Source: Candidatus Micropelagos thuwalensis (GTDB lineage Bacteria > Pseudomonadota > Alphaproteobacteria > RS24). Taken from it: a DNA stretch of 64,000 bases. The number at the start of each line of letters is the position of its first letter. The first letter of the stretch is position 1. The position numbers and the translations under genes were made by a program. Below, piece by piece: positions 1 through 8,391 of the stretch. The stretch is taken from positions 372,001-436,000 of the forward strand of contig NZ_AWXE01000004.1 in NCBI RefSeq assembly GCF_000469155.1, written 5' to 3'. The notes below the pieces were generated by a model. That model was not told the DNA's origin. It saw nothing but the letters and a program-made list of their open reading frames with translations, and did no database searches.

Positions 1-255
1 ATCTATTTCACCGGAAGTAAAAGCATCGAATACCATGGCATTAAGTTCAGTCTGCTCTGAGGGATGATCATCTGCATCAGGATCATTTTGAGCTTCTTGA
101 GCCTCGCCGGTTGCTTCAGCATCTATCGGGAGCGTGACATATTTCCGTGTTGCCTTGTCGGTCACCAAATCAGCAAGCAATGACTGAGCATCACTAGACA
201 AATGTGACATGCCGTCAGTTTCTTCACGAAATTCTTTGCGTTGCGACGAGGACAT
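1..255 (-). CDS. Hypothetical protein in the PilO position, partial (runs off the left edge)
   Basis: An open frame begins with ATG at 253-255 and runs without a stop to the left edge, giving 85 visible N-terminal residues that start MSSSQRKEFREE. It lies three bases after the stop of the PilM-PilN-like gene, so the two are probably translationally coupled. The visible part is hydrophilic and rich in Asp, Glu, Gln and Ala, with no membrane segment or known motif. In pilM-pilN-pilO loci the next gene is pilO or a pilP-like gene. That assignment here rests on position only. Confidence 0.55.
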   Translation of the reverse strand, partial: MSSSQRKEFREETDGMSHLSSDAQSLLADLVTDKATRKYVTLPIDAEATGEAQEAQNDPDADDHPSEQTELNAMVFDAFTSGEID

Positions 256-258
256 CCG

Positions 259-1899
259 CTAACCCTTCTGACGTATTATGGCGTTAATGGTGAAACGATA
301 ATAACCGCCGGTTTTTTGCTGTGTTATCGGCGCTTGTGTCGCGAGGCCGCTTTTCACCAATTCTGCAGCAAATGTGCTGATAGCAGAACTGCTCAGCGAC
401 AATCCCTCCAAGGTCACAGACCCATCGCTCTTAATGTCTAATTTTTGCAACTCAGCGTCTTGCGGTAACATGGTCGCAAGGCTGGACATAAAAATTGTAA
501 ACCCCTTAGGTTCAGTGAAGTCGCTGACTTTTTTCTCATTATCCCTGAGCTTCTCAAGTTTTTTGGTAAGACCTTTGTAGCGGATTGCTTCTGTCTGAGC
601 CTCCCCCTCTAACGCTTCATAAGCGGCAACTTTGGATGACGAATTGACCAGCTCTGGTATATTGGTAATTCCCATCATGAGAGCAGAAACAAGAAAAACC
701 ACACACACCGCCGCCATGAGTAATTTATTGACAGCCGCAAATTGTCGGAAAGTTCGAATATTCCCGCTATTAGGCAGGAAATTAATATCCAGTAATCTTT
801 TATAACGCAGGCTATCATCATAACCCGCAATATTGATGCTTTGAGTGGCAAGCCCTAGCGCCGAGGTAAATACGCTGCTGTTATTAAAATAATCCACGAA
901 TTTAGCTTGATCCGGAGGTACTTCAATATCGTCAAGCAACTCAATTTTCTTAAGCCGGAGATTACCGACCCTGTCGCGCAGAAGCGTTTCAACATTACCA
1001 ATATTTTTATGCTCGCTAACCAACCAAAAGGATTTAATCGTCGGAAAGTTTTTCACCTCATTGAGATAAGCAATCGCCTGATTGATGTGTTCACCTACCC
1101 TGATACCAACCTCATCCCAAAATTCGCCGGATATGTCGTCCAGTTCCTCAAGTTCTAACAGCAAAGCATCATCGAATTCACTGACGGAAATCGGGAAAAT
1201 TTCAATGTTATTTTTTGTAAAGCCAATAACTGCATTATGACCGGGACATAAATGAACGATGAGCTGGGGTTTTTGTAAATCATCAAATGATAATTTCGTG
1301 TAAATACCATTAACCAACGAAAAAGCTTCATTCTCAATATAAACAGGCATAAGCCCAGCTTCGATCAACAAATCCGTATAGCGCTTAACTGTGGTTTCAG
1401 GAATGCTTGAAAAAAGCACCGTTGTACGGTCTTCATTTTCATTAGCACTTAATATTTGGTAGCGCACAATCCTACCTTCAAGATCGTTTAATTCGGGATC
1501 ATTATCCCCCCAAAAACCTTCAATTTGTGCTTCATCTTCCAATTCTTCAGGCAACATGAAAGGCAAATTAAGTATCCGCGTGTCAAATTGGGAAAATGGA
1601 ATCGAAATACCTGCATCAAGACCGGTTACATTCGCTTCAATGCGGACTTGTCTGGTCTGATTGACGAGATACTCGAAATCTTCTTGAAGTGGCGCGTGCT
1701 CCACATCTCGACCAAGCGACCAGGTGACAATCCGGTCAAGGCACCAGCCATCGGGAGAAGAAGCATCCACAGCCGGGTCAAGTTGCAAAACCGAGATAGA
1801 GTCAGGATGGATTTTAACCGCAACAATGTTATCCTGAACTGAATGGATTTTACTTGCCGCTTGTACGGCACTACTGAGAAACGCCTCGGACCTACTCAT
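259..1899 (-). CDS. PilM-PilN-like fusion protein (type IV pilus or type II secretion inner-membrane platform)
   Basis: This 546-residue protein seems to join two proteins that are normally separate. Residues about 20-355 resemble the actin-like PilM/GspL cytoplasmic domain, including a stretch around FMLPEELEDEAQIEGFW (114-130) and the closing SALGLAT (346-352). Residues 366-546 look like PilN: the DINFLP signature (371-376), one membrane helix (about 392-412), a charged coiled segment (about 425-460) and a periplasmic ferredoxin-like tail. PilM binds the N-terminus of PilN, so fusion would fix their stoichiometry. The downstream gene starts within three bases. The domain split is read by eye. 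A GspL-type secretion protein is the main alternative, since GspL also combines these folds. Confidence 0.7.
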   Translation of the reverse strand: MSRSEAFLSSAVQAASKIHSVQDNIVAVKIHPDSISVLQLDPAVDASSPDGWCLDRIVTWSLGRDVEHAPLQEDFEYLVNQTRQVRIEANVTGLDAGISIPFSQFDTRILNLPFMLPEELEDEAQIEGFWGDNDPELNDLEGRIVRYQILSANENEDRTTVLFSSIPETTVKRYTDLLIEAGLMPVYIENEAFSLVNGIYTKLSFDDLQKPQLIVHLCPGHNAVIGFTKNNIEIFPISVSEFDDALLLELEELDDISGEFWDEVGIRVGEHINQAIAYLNEVKNFPTIKSFWLVSEHKNIGNVETLLRDRVGNLRLKKIELLDDIEVPPDQAKFVDYFNNSSVFTSALGLATQSINIAGYDDSLRYKRLLDINFLPNSGNIRTFRQFAAVNKLLMAAVCVVFLVSALMMGITNIPELVNSSSKVAAYEALEGEAQTEAIRYKGLTKKLEKLRDNEKKVSDFTEPKGFTIFMSSLATMLPQDAELQKLDIKSDGSVTLEGLSLSSSAISTFAAELVKSGLATQAPITQQKTGGYYRFTINAIIRQKG

Positions 1900-2050
1900 A
1901 TAAACTGCTCAATCAACAACACACCCCTAGCTTGTGAACGTGAAATGCTCAGAAACCAATAAAGCCAGTATTTGTTTCACCGTTAAGTGATTCGTTTCTT
2001 ATTAATTCCTAGCATATTCTGAGGGATAATTTTACAACAATATGAAGGAT

Positions 2051-2233
2051 TTAACCGTATCGGGAGTGGTTGCCATTAAGCAAAGCATCAGCCATGGCAC
2101 GGGTTTTTTCTCTCGAGCCACTTGATGACCCGAAAAAATACGCAATAACTTGGTCTGCTTTGGCAGAAACATAGCCGACGAGGGTGCCAGAAAAGGCCGC
2201 CGTCGTACTATCAAGATAATTGAGACCATTCAT
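2051..2233 (-). CDS. Small hypothetical protein (60 residues), doubtful
   Basis: The frame starts at ATG 2231-2233 and ends at TAA 2051-2053, beginning MNGLNYLDSTTAAF and ending NGNHSRYG. Codon choice (GGC, GCC, ACC, CTC, GAT) looks like the neighbouring coding regions, and the protein has a plausible mix of small hydrophobic residues followed by a charged end. There is no clear ribosome-binding site and I recognise no family. It diverges from the interrupted small membrane protein at 2257. The rest of 1900-2256 shows nothing else I can name. Confidence 0.3.
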   Translation of the reverse strand: MNGLNYLDSTTAAFSGTLVGYVSAKADQVIAYFFGSSSGSREKTRAMADALLNGNHSRYG

Positions 2234-2256
2234 CAAAATATAAGCAACTGTGGCAA

Positions 2257-2484
2257 ATGTTATCTAAAGTAAAAATTTTCTTGAAAGAAGTTATTGATTT
2301 GGGCCTTTTGGTTGTCGCTCTTGGTGTAATCCTATAGGTCATTTTTGGAAATTCCGTTCCATTCGTTGGCGGTGACATTGTGAATAATATGCTGAGCATT
2401 ATCGGGCAACTTGGCGATGGTGGTCTGGTTGGCTTGATTGCGCTTGGTATCATTATTTATCTTATAAATAAGCAAGCAGTCTGA
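2257..2484 (+). pseudogene. Small two-helix membrane protein interrupted by an in-frame TAG
   Basis: From ATG 2257 the frame reads MLSKVKIFLKEVIDLGLLVV and then ALGVIL, meets TAG at 2335-2337, and continues in the same frame as VIFGNSVPFVGGDIVNNML through a glycine-rich hydrophobic helix to TGA at 2482-2484. Without the TAG it would be a 75-residue protein with two membrane helices. The part after the stop is clearly protein-like, so a single C-to-T change from CAG (Gln) to TAG explains the break well. A strong terminator follows 25 bases after the TGA. It may be a recent pseudogene, a suppressed stop or a sequencing error. Confidence 0.5.
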
Positions 2485-2508
2485 TAAAAATCTAATTTTC
2501 GTATCTTA

Positions 2509-2540
2509 CCCCGTATCCTTCTGGGTACGGGGTTTTTTTT
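2509..2540 (+). terminator. Rho-independent terminator after the small membrane protein gene
   Basis: CCCCGTA at 2509-2515 pairs with TACGGGG at 2526-2532. The inner bases TCC and GGG extend the stem to a TTCT loop, and eight Ts follow (2533-2540). It closes transcription just before the GntR regulator gene. Confidence 0.9.
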
Positions 2541-2601
2541 GAAGCTTATGTCCAAAATTTATGTCACCTTAGGGGAGCTTTGCGCTAATAAAGGGGACGT
2601 T

Positions 2602-3267
2602 ATGCCAAAAGCTGCAGATCAAGCATATTTAATCATTCGTGAAGCCATTCTTAACGGTAAACTAAAAGAGGCTGAAAAAATTGTTGAGGAAGATCTGGTT
2701 GAGCTTTGTCAGGTCAGCCGTACTCCCGTCCGCGATGCATTGAAAAAACTGAATTATGAAGGTTTTATCACGCTCAAAGAAAATCAGGGGGGGTGGGTTC
2801 GTCAATGGTCAAAGGAAGAGGTCAGGGAAGTTTTTGAAGCCCGCGCCCTTGTAGAAGGCTATATTATCCAGCTCACTTCCGATAAGGTACAGGAGGAGGA
2901 TATCGCCTTTCTCACAAACAACGTTGCAGATCTAGAAAATAATATTTCCGCTCATATTGCTGACAATGAAAATGTCGAAAGCATTCTTCCTTTATTTTTG
3001 GAAAATAACCGTGCTTTTCATGACAAGCTCTATGAAATATGTCGCAATGACCGCCTTCGAAATTTAATGTTTGCGCTATCCCCGCCACCTCTTGTTCACC
3101 GGACGGCAAAGGTGTTTGATTTTGAGCGTATACAACAATCCTGCCATGACCATAAAATGATTGTCACGGCACTAAGGTCCAACGATAGAAAATGGGCACA
3201 ATCCGTCATGCAAGCGCATATTCTCGCTGCGGCTGATAGTTATGCCGAACATTTTAATGATTTCTGA
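2602..3267 (+). CDS. GntR-family transcriptional regulator, FCD subfamily
   Basis: The protein has 221 residues when started at ATG 2602, which has AAGGGGA five to six bases upstream. A longer in-frame TTG start at 2539 falls inside the terminator and is unlikely. Residues about 5-70 form the winged helix, with the typical SRTPVRDALKKL recognition-helix motif. The rest is an all-helical FCD ligand domain, including the FHDKLYEIC segment whose His is usually part of the metal/ligand site. FCD regulators respond to carboxylic or hydroxy acids. It lies just upstream of a CoA-transferase and HMG-CoA-lyase-like pair, and a perfect palindrome (3328-3339) sits between, so it probably represses that pair. 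Confidence 0.88.
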   Translation: MPKAADQAYLIIREAILNGKLKEAEKIVEEDLVELCQVSRTPVRDALKKLNYEGFITLKENQGGWVRQWSKEEVREVFEARALVEGYIIQLTSDKVQEEDIAFLTNNVADLENNISAHIADNENVESILPLFLENNRAFHDKLYEICRNDRLRNLMFALSPPPLVHRTAKVFDFERIQQSCHDHKMIVTALRSNDRKWAQSVMQAHILAAADSYAEHFNDF

Positions 3268-3327
3268 TTTTTCTGTTATTTACCTCTTTTTCTCTTGCCA
3301 AAGACGGCCGGTCAGAGTACCCATTAG

Positions 3328-3339
3328 ATTGTATACAAT
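3328..3339. promoter_or_regulatory. Probable GntR operator (ATTGTATACAAT palindrome)
   Basis: ATTGTATACAAT is a perfect 12-base palindrome 18 bases before the CoA-transferase start codon. FCD-type GntR regulators typically bind short palindromes of the TTGTATACAA type, and such a regulator is encoded immediately upstream. Related sequences lie before the TonB-dependent receptor gene. Confidence 0.6.
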
Positions 3340-3357
3340 TTAGTTAGGTTTAAATAT

Positions 3358-4518
3358 ATGAAAAAGCCACTAGAAGGCATAAAAATGCTCGATTTAACGC
3401 ATATGCTCTCCGGGCCATATGGCGCAATGATTATTGCTGACTTGGGAGCTGACACTGTTAAAGTTGAGCCCCCCAAAACAGGCGAAGGCACCCGTCGTCT
3501 GCTTGAAAAAGACCCAAATAATTCGATTGACGGCATGGGTGCATATTTTTTTACACTAAACAGAAATAAACGCAGTGTCACACTGGATTTGAAAAGTGAA
3601 GAAGGTCTGAGCCAGTTTTATGAGCTCGTGAAAGTTGCTGATGTCGTGATGAATAATTTTTCGGCAGGTGTCACTAAGAAATTAAAAATTGACTATGAAA
3701 CACTGTCGAAAGTTAATCCACGCATCATCACCTGTACCGTTACCGGTTTTGGTGAGACAGGCCCTGCATGTAAACGTCCAGCGTTTGATCAAATTGCCCA
3801 GGCACTTGGCGGTGGCATGTCTATAACAGGTAATAATCCCGAGGATGTAATTCGTGCTGGTATTCCTATTGGAGACCTGGGAGGCGGCATGTTCGCTGTA
3901 ATGGGTATTCTTGCTGCTATTAATGCTCGTCATACTACCGGCAGAGGCCAACATGTAGATATTTCAATGTTAGACTGCCAGCTTAGCATGATGAATTATA
4001 TGGCAACGATGCATTCCATGTCAGGTGATATTCCTGGACCGTTGGGCAATTCTCATTTTGTGCATGTGCCTTACAACACCTTTAAAACCAAAACAGACAT
4101 GATTGTAATTGCGTGTGTCGGAGACCAATTTTGGCCTCCACTATTAGACCTTCTGGACGATGAAGAATTGCGTGATAGTAGATTTGAATTTGCTCCATCA
4201 AGATTAAAAGAAAAAGCATATATTGAAGAGCGTATAAATAATGTTTTGATAAATGAAAGAGCTGGATACTGGTTAGAAAAACTTGAAGATAGCCGAATTC
4301 CCTGTGCAAGGGTAAATAATGTTTCCCAAGCCATGTCTGACCCACAAATTATAGCACGTAATATGGTCGTTGACCTTAAACACCCATTAAAAGGAAGTGC
4401 ACAAGTTCCAGGTAATCCAATAAAATTATCTGAAACAAATGAAGACAGTTATTCACCTCCACCTTTACTTGGTGCGCACAATGATGAAGTCTTGAAAGAA
4501 TGGTTGAATAAAGATTAA
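3358..4518 (+). CDS. Class III CoA-transferase (CaiB/BaiF family)
   Basis: This 386-residue enzyme should move CoA between carboxylic acids in the cytoplasm. The N-terminus has the family pattern LSGPYGAMIIADLGADTVKV (18-37). The expected catalytic aspartate that forms the mixed anhydride fits D173 in GIPIGDLGGG, followed by the conserved HVDISMLDCQ segment. Length is normal for the formyl-CoA/carnitine/succinyl-CoA transferase group. The next gene, 29 bases downstream, encodes an HMG-CoA-lyase-like enzyme. Together they suggest activation of a hydroxy-dicarboxylic acid (3-hydroxy-3-methylglutarate or similar) and then cleavage. That substrate is inferred. Confidence 0.9.
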   Translation: MKKPLEGIKMLDLTHMLSGPYGAMIIADLGADTVKVEPPKTGEGTRRLLEKDPNNSIDGMGAYFFTLNRNKRSVTLDLKSEEGLSQFYELVKVADVVMNNFSAGVTKKLKIDYETLSKVNPRIITCTVTGFGETGPACKRPAFDQIAQALGGGMSITGNNPEDVIRAGIPIGDLGGGMFAVMGILAAINARHTTGRGQHVDISMLDCQLSMMNYMATMHSMSGDIPGPLGNSHFVHVPYNTFKTKTDMIVIACVGDQFWPPLLDLLDDEELRDSRFEFAPSRLKEKAYIEERINNVLINERAGYWLEKLEDSRIPCARVNNVSQAMSDPQIIARNMVVDLKHPLKGSAQVPGNPIKLSETNEDSYSPPPLLGAHNDEVLKEWLNKD

Positions 4519-4547
4519 CAACTGAACAAAATTCGGAGCACCCCAAA

Positions 4548-5450
4548 ATGGATGATAATTTTATTTTTGTTAACGATGTCGGCCCACGTGATGGTTTACA
4601 AAATCAAACTATTGATGTTTCCCCTGAAACACGAGTTAAGCTTATTGAAAAACTTCTTGATGCAGGCGTTCCTGGAGTTGAGGTTGCAAGTTTTGTAAGC
4701 CCAAAAGCTGTGCCGCGCATGGCAGGTGCGGGAGATATTGTAAGCGAGCTTAAAGATAGTCCAGCAGCTCTTAGTGCGCTGGTGCCTAATTTAAAAGGCT
4801 ACGAAATGGCCCGAGTTTCCGGTGCAAAAATTATTTCTGTTGTGCCGTCTGCAACTGAAACCATGAACCGAAAAAATATTAATATGGGCTATGAGGACAT
4901 ACTGGCGCTCAGTTGTGATCTTATGCGACGTGCAAAAGATGACGGTATAAAAGGTCAAGCTTATGTCTCGGTGGCGTTTGAGTGTCCTTTTGAGGGGCAA
5001 GTATCTCAAGACCGTGTGATGGAGATGACAGAAACCCTGCTGGAGGCTGGGGCTCAAGAAATTATCATTGCCGACACCATCGGTGCTGCGAACCCAGCAC
5101 AGGTTAAAAGCTTATTTGACCGCCTCACTGCTTCATTCGATAAAGAAATTCTTGCAACACATTTTCATGATACCCGTGCAATGGGACTTGCCAATGCATA
5201 CGCTGCCATTGAGTGCGGTATCAGAAAATTCGATGCCTCGATTGGTGGTCTTGGTGGTTGTCCATTCGCACCGGGTGCAGCTGGTAACTTAGCTACGGAA
5301 GATCTTGTCAGCATGGCGCATCAAATGGGCTTTGAAACAGGCATTGATGAAAAGGCTCTGCTAGAGACTTCGCATTTTGCCGGTGAAATTATCGGACAGC
5401 AAATTGGTGGACGCATGGCCGGATGGATGACTTATCAGATGTCAAAATAA
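4548..5450 (+). CDS. Hydroxymethylglutaryl-CoA lyase-like enzyme
   Basis: This 300-residue TIM-barrel enzyme of the HMGL-like family cleaves a 3-hydroxyacyl-CoA, typically HMG-CoA to acetyl-CoA and acetoacetate. Visible motifs are the strand-1 DVGPRDGLQNQ (10-20) carrying the catalytic Arg and metal Asp, the metal pair H205/H207 in ATHFHDT, and the flexible loop GGLGGCPFAPGA with Cys238, then Asn246. It is probably co-transcribed with the CoA-transferase upstream. Members acting on 3-hydroxy-3-isohexenylglutaryl-CoA or related branched acids look very similar, so the exact substrate is open. A bidirectional-looking terminator follows. Confidence 0.9.
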   Translation: MDDNFIFVNDVGPRDGLQNQTIDVSPETRVKLIEKLLDAGVPGVEVASFVSPKAVPRMAGAGDIVSELKDSPAALSALVPNLKGYEMARVSGAKIISVVPSATETMNRKNINMGYEDILALSCDLMRRAKDDGIKGQAYVSVAFECPFEGQVSQDRVMEMTETLLEAGAQEIIIADTIGAANPAQVKSLFDRLTASFDKEILATHFHDTRAMGLANAYAAIECGIRKFDASIGGLGGCPFAPGAAGNLATEDLVSMAHQMGFETGIDEKALLETSHFAGEIIGQQIGGRMAGWMTYQMSK

Positions 5451-5471
5451 ACAAACAGTTTCTCAATAAAA

Positions 5472-5505
5472 AACCCCCGCCGCAAAACGCGACGGGGGTT
5501 TAATT
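5472..5505. terminator. Terminator between the convergent HMGL-like and TonB-receptor genes
   Basis: AACCCCCG (5472-5479) pairs with CGGGGGTT (5493-5500), with As before and Ts after the hairpin. It can therefore stop transcription from both sides, which fits two genes that end facing each other. Confidence 0.85.
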
Positions 5506-5521
5506 TTGTAGATAGTCTGGC

Positions 5522-7987
5522 TTAGAAACTCAGGCTGGCCTCAACACCGACCAGACGACGTGCGCCCGGTGATACGAAAGAACCGGCAAATTCTGCAGCA
5601 GGAATTACCTCAGCTAAAAACTTCTCATCAAATAGGTTTCTAGCATAAGCAGAGACCTTAAGATTACCGTTTGTGATACCTATACGTGCGTTCATTACTC
5701 CGTATTCATCACGTTCAGCGATTGAGAAATCACTAGGAGCAAAGCTAGCCCACTGCGATGTTGTAACACCCTGCACAGTATGGAAGACTGTAGGTCCGGT
5801 AATTCTATAATCAAAGCGGGCAGTTAGCTCTGAACCATTATTAAGTTCTTTTGAAAAATCCGCGCCAATATTAATAGTATACTCGGAAGTATAGGGTGAC
5901 TTGTTACCAACTGTTGATGGACGAGCTGAGTTAGAGGTAATTTCACTATCGAGATAGTTCACTGAACCAAACAAAGCTAACTCATCGTTAAGGTCATATT
6001 TTAAACTACCCTCTACACCCATAATTTCAACTTCATCAATGTTATTAACAACTCTCAATAGACCAAATGTACCGACGAAAAACTCAAAGAACTGCATATC
6101 TTCAACTTCTGTGTAATAACCAGCAAGCTCATAAGTAAGGTCTCCAGTGGTGCCTTTAACACCGAGTTCAAATGCTGTAGATGTTTCTTTCCGATAATTA
6201 TCAGCAATCGTAACCTCGGAATTCACAGGAACAGCATCAACTAAAGTAGGCCCGTTTACAAGATTATTCGATATAATCTGTGCAGCACCAGAGTTATTGA
6301 AACCACCTGACTTGAAACCAATACCTGCATTAGCATAGATATTTGTTTCATCATTAACTGCATAGTTCATAGAAATTTTAGGTTGCAGTTCGTCGTAAGT
6401 TTCACTGTCAGAAGGTATTGCAGTTAAAACGCCATCACCATCAACATCCTGACCTGGATTAAGAGCTCCCCCAGTAATTGGGTCAGCAACTAGAGGCACA
6501 AGATTATCTACTTCTCGATCTTCTTCATCATATCTAATTGCAAATCCAAGATTTAGGTTTTCTGATGCTTCGTAATCAATGGATGCAAATATAGCCGTAA
6601 CCTCAGTGGTAAAATCATCATGATACAACTGAGATGTTGGGTTAACTGATGTGGGGCCATTATACAGGCTGTAAAGCACACCCTGCCCGAGATCGGCGCC
6701 AAGGCTAACACCAACTTCCCTATCTATATCAAGATAGTAAACTCCAGCTTGCCATTGCAGAGGGCCATCTGAGTTACTAGCCAGTCTTGCCTCAACACTG
6801 AAATCTTTTTGATTTCTGACCTGATATTGTGAACCATCACATGTTGTTGGACTGTAAGGTCCATACGGGAGAGCAGCAATTGCAAGTGACCCAGGACTAT
6901 TTAGTGCAAATGCAGCGTTAGCAGCAGTCGTAGCTGCACATTGTGCGGCTGATTCAGTAGCAGCAGCTGTTCCAGAAACTGCGGCTAAAGAATACCGAGC
7001 AAAATCAGCTGAGGTTCCATCGGCCATCAAATCCTGCTCAACTTCATTGTAAAGCATCCAAGCCGTCAAGGTATGATTTTCCATTTCATGATCAACTTTA
7101 GCTGATATCTCAACTGTTTCCTGATCATTAGTAGGTATTATATTTCCGTAATAAGCGTCGCCATTTTCTTCAAAATCAATACTATTTACATCTTGAGTAA
7201 AGAGTGGACCAAACGCTGGTAACTGGAATGCTGCACGGAAGTTGATCGAAGCACTATCAACTTTTGCATATCGTGCCTTTAAATCCCAAGTAGTTGAGTC
7301 TAACTCAACCATCAAACGGGTATCAATTCCGTATTGCTCGGCATTGTCAACGACATCTTGGTTTAGGAACCTATTGGTATAAAATCCATCAGTTTCTGAT
7401 CTGTTAAATGAAACCACAAAACCAGAGTTAGTTCCCAAAGGACCTGAGAGGTAACCTGAAGCAGTTTGAGTGCCATGCTCTCCAAGACCGACTTTCAACT
7501 TACCAGTATATTCATCACTGGGCTTTAAAGTGGAGAGTACAACAGCACCAGCAGCAGCATTGCGTCCGTAAATAGCGCCTTGAGGTCCTTTAAGAATCTC
7601 AACCTGGCTCATAGTACCGTGGTTTTGGTTAAGTTGAGCTGTATTTGTTTTCAAAATTCCATCAACCACTAATGCGACAGAACTTTCAGCATCCCTTGCA
7701 CCATTCATGCCACGAATGTTGATTTGAGTGTCCCCAACTTCTGCAGTACCGGTAACAATGGTAACACCAGGAGTTAGTTGAACAAAATCTTCAGCGATTT
7801 GAGCACCAGTTTTTTCCAGAGCATCAGCTGTTAAAACGCTAACTGAAGCAGGAACATCACGAAGGCTCTCTGTTTGACGCCGCGCAGTAACAACGATTTC
7901 GTCGATACTTTGAGCACTTAATGGTAAAACTGGCATTACCACAGCCGCAGCACAACCAGACAAGATTAATGTCTTGAAGTTTTTCAT
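5522..7987 (-). CDS. TonB-dependent outer-membrane receptor
   Basis: This 821-residue receptor has a signal peptide (about residues 1-26, cleaved after PLSAQ), a TonB box DEIVVTA just after it, a plug domain (about 40-150) with the NIRGMNG motif, and a long beta barrel ending in the C-terminal phenylalanine needed for outer-membrane insertion. AGGGGG precedes the ATG. Such receptors import siderophores, vitamins, sugars or lipophilic organics. The catabolic neighbours rather than iron genes, and the GntR-like sites in the upstream AT-rich region, favour uptake of the substrate of the adjacent pathway. Nothing in the barrel fixes the ligand. Confidence 0.9.
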   Translation of the reverse strand: MKNFKTLILSGCAAAVVMPVLPLSAQSIDEIVVTARRQTESLRDVPASVSVLTADALEKTGAQIAEDFVQLTPGVTIVTGTAEVGDTQINIRGMNGARDAESSVALVVDGILKTNTAQLNQNHGTMSQVEILKGPQGAIYGRNAAAGAVVLSTLKPSDEYTGKLKVGLGEHGTQTASGYLSGPLGTNSGFVVSFNRSETDGFYTNRFLNQDVVDNAEQYGIDTRLMVELDSTTWDLKARYAKVDSASINFRAAFQLPAFGPLFTQDVNSIDFEENGDAYYGNIIPTNDQETVEISAKVDHEMENHTLTAWMLYNEVEQDLMADGTSADFARYSLAAVSGTAAATESAAQCAATTAANAAFALNSPGSLAIAALPYGPYSPTTCDGSQYQVRNQKDFSVEARLASNSDGPLQWQAGVYYLDIDREVGVSLGADLGQGVLYSLYNGPTSVNPTSQLYHDDFTTEVTAIFASIDYEASENLNLGFAIRYDEEDREVDNLVPLVADPITGGALNPGQDVDGDGVLTAIPSDSETYDELQPKISMNYAVNDETNIYANAGIGFKSGGFNNSGAAQIISNNLVNGPTLVDAVPVNSEVTIADNYRKETSTAFELGVKGTTGDLTYELAGYYTEVEDMQFFEFFVGTFGLLRVVNNIDEVEIMGVEGSLKYDLNDELALFGSVNYLDSEITSNSARPSTVGNKSPYTSEYTINIGADFSKELNNGSELTARFDYRITGPTVFHTVQGVTTSQWASFAPSDFSIAERDEYGVMNARIGITNGNLKVSAYARNLFDEKFLAEVIPAAEFAGSFVSPGARRLVGVEASLSF

Positions 7988-8391
7988 TTGAATCCCCCTA
8001 AGGATAAAAAGTATACAATTTTTATATCATTTTAGCCTAAGCGGATAATTTACGCATGTAAACTAAAATGGTACAGCCCATTAGTCATAAGTTTATTGTA
8101 TAAAATATCTAATTCGATATTGAATACAGTCAAATTCTTATAAGTTGTTATTATTAAAAGATTTTCTAACATAATAAAATATTTAATGGTTAAATTTATA
8201 AGATGCTAAATAACTTTCATTTCAGAGCTTTAAAAAAATTGTTGTTTTAATACAACACTTTTAACCACTGTTTGAGAAACCGAAATACCAACAAGTGATC
8301 AAATCTTGTTTTTTGTTAAATTAATTTGGCCGAGCGAATACATTAGTACATACTAATATGAAATTTTATTTATTTAAATTTAGTAAAAAAT
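7988..8391. promoter_or_regulatory. AT-rich intergenic region upstream of the TonB-receptor gene
   Basis: This stretch of about 400 bases has no credible gene. It should contain the receptor promoter, read leftward. Near the gene lies GTATAC (8011-8016), which on the minus strand reads TTGTATACTT and also offers a TATACT -10 box. Further out, ATTGTATAAAAT (8095-8106) matches 11 of 12 bases of the palindrome at 3328. The region beyond about 8110 is very AT-rich with runs of A and T, and I see nothing else definable in it. Confidence 0.5.
8009..8020 (-). promoter_or_regulatory. Possible GntR operator overlapping the TonB-receptor promoter
   Basis: On the minus strand the site reads AATTGTATACTT, sharing the GTATAC core and one full half-site with the palindrome at 3328-3339. 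It overlaps a TATACT -10-like hexamer, an arrangement expected for repression. The other half-site is imperfect and the background is AT-rich, so chance is possible. Confidence 0.35.
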
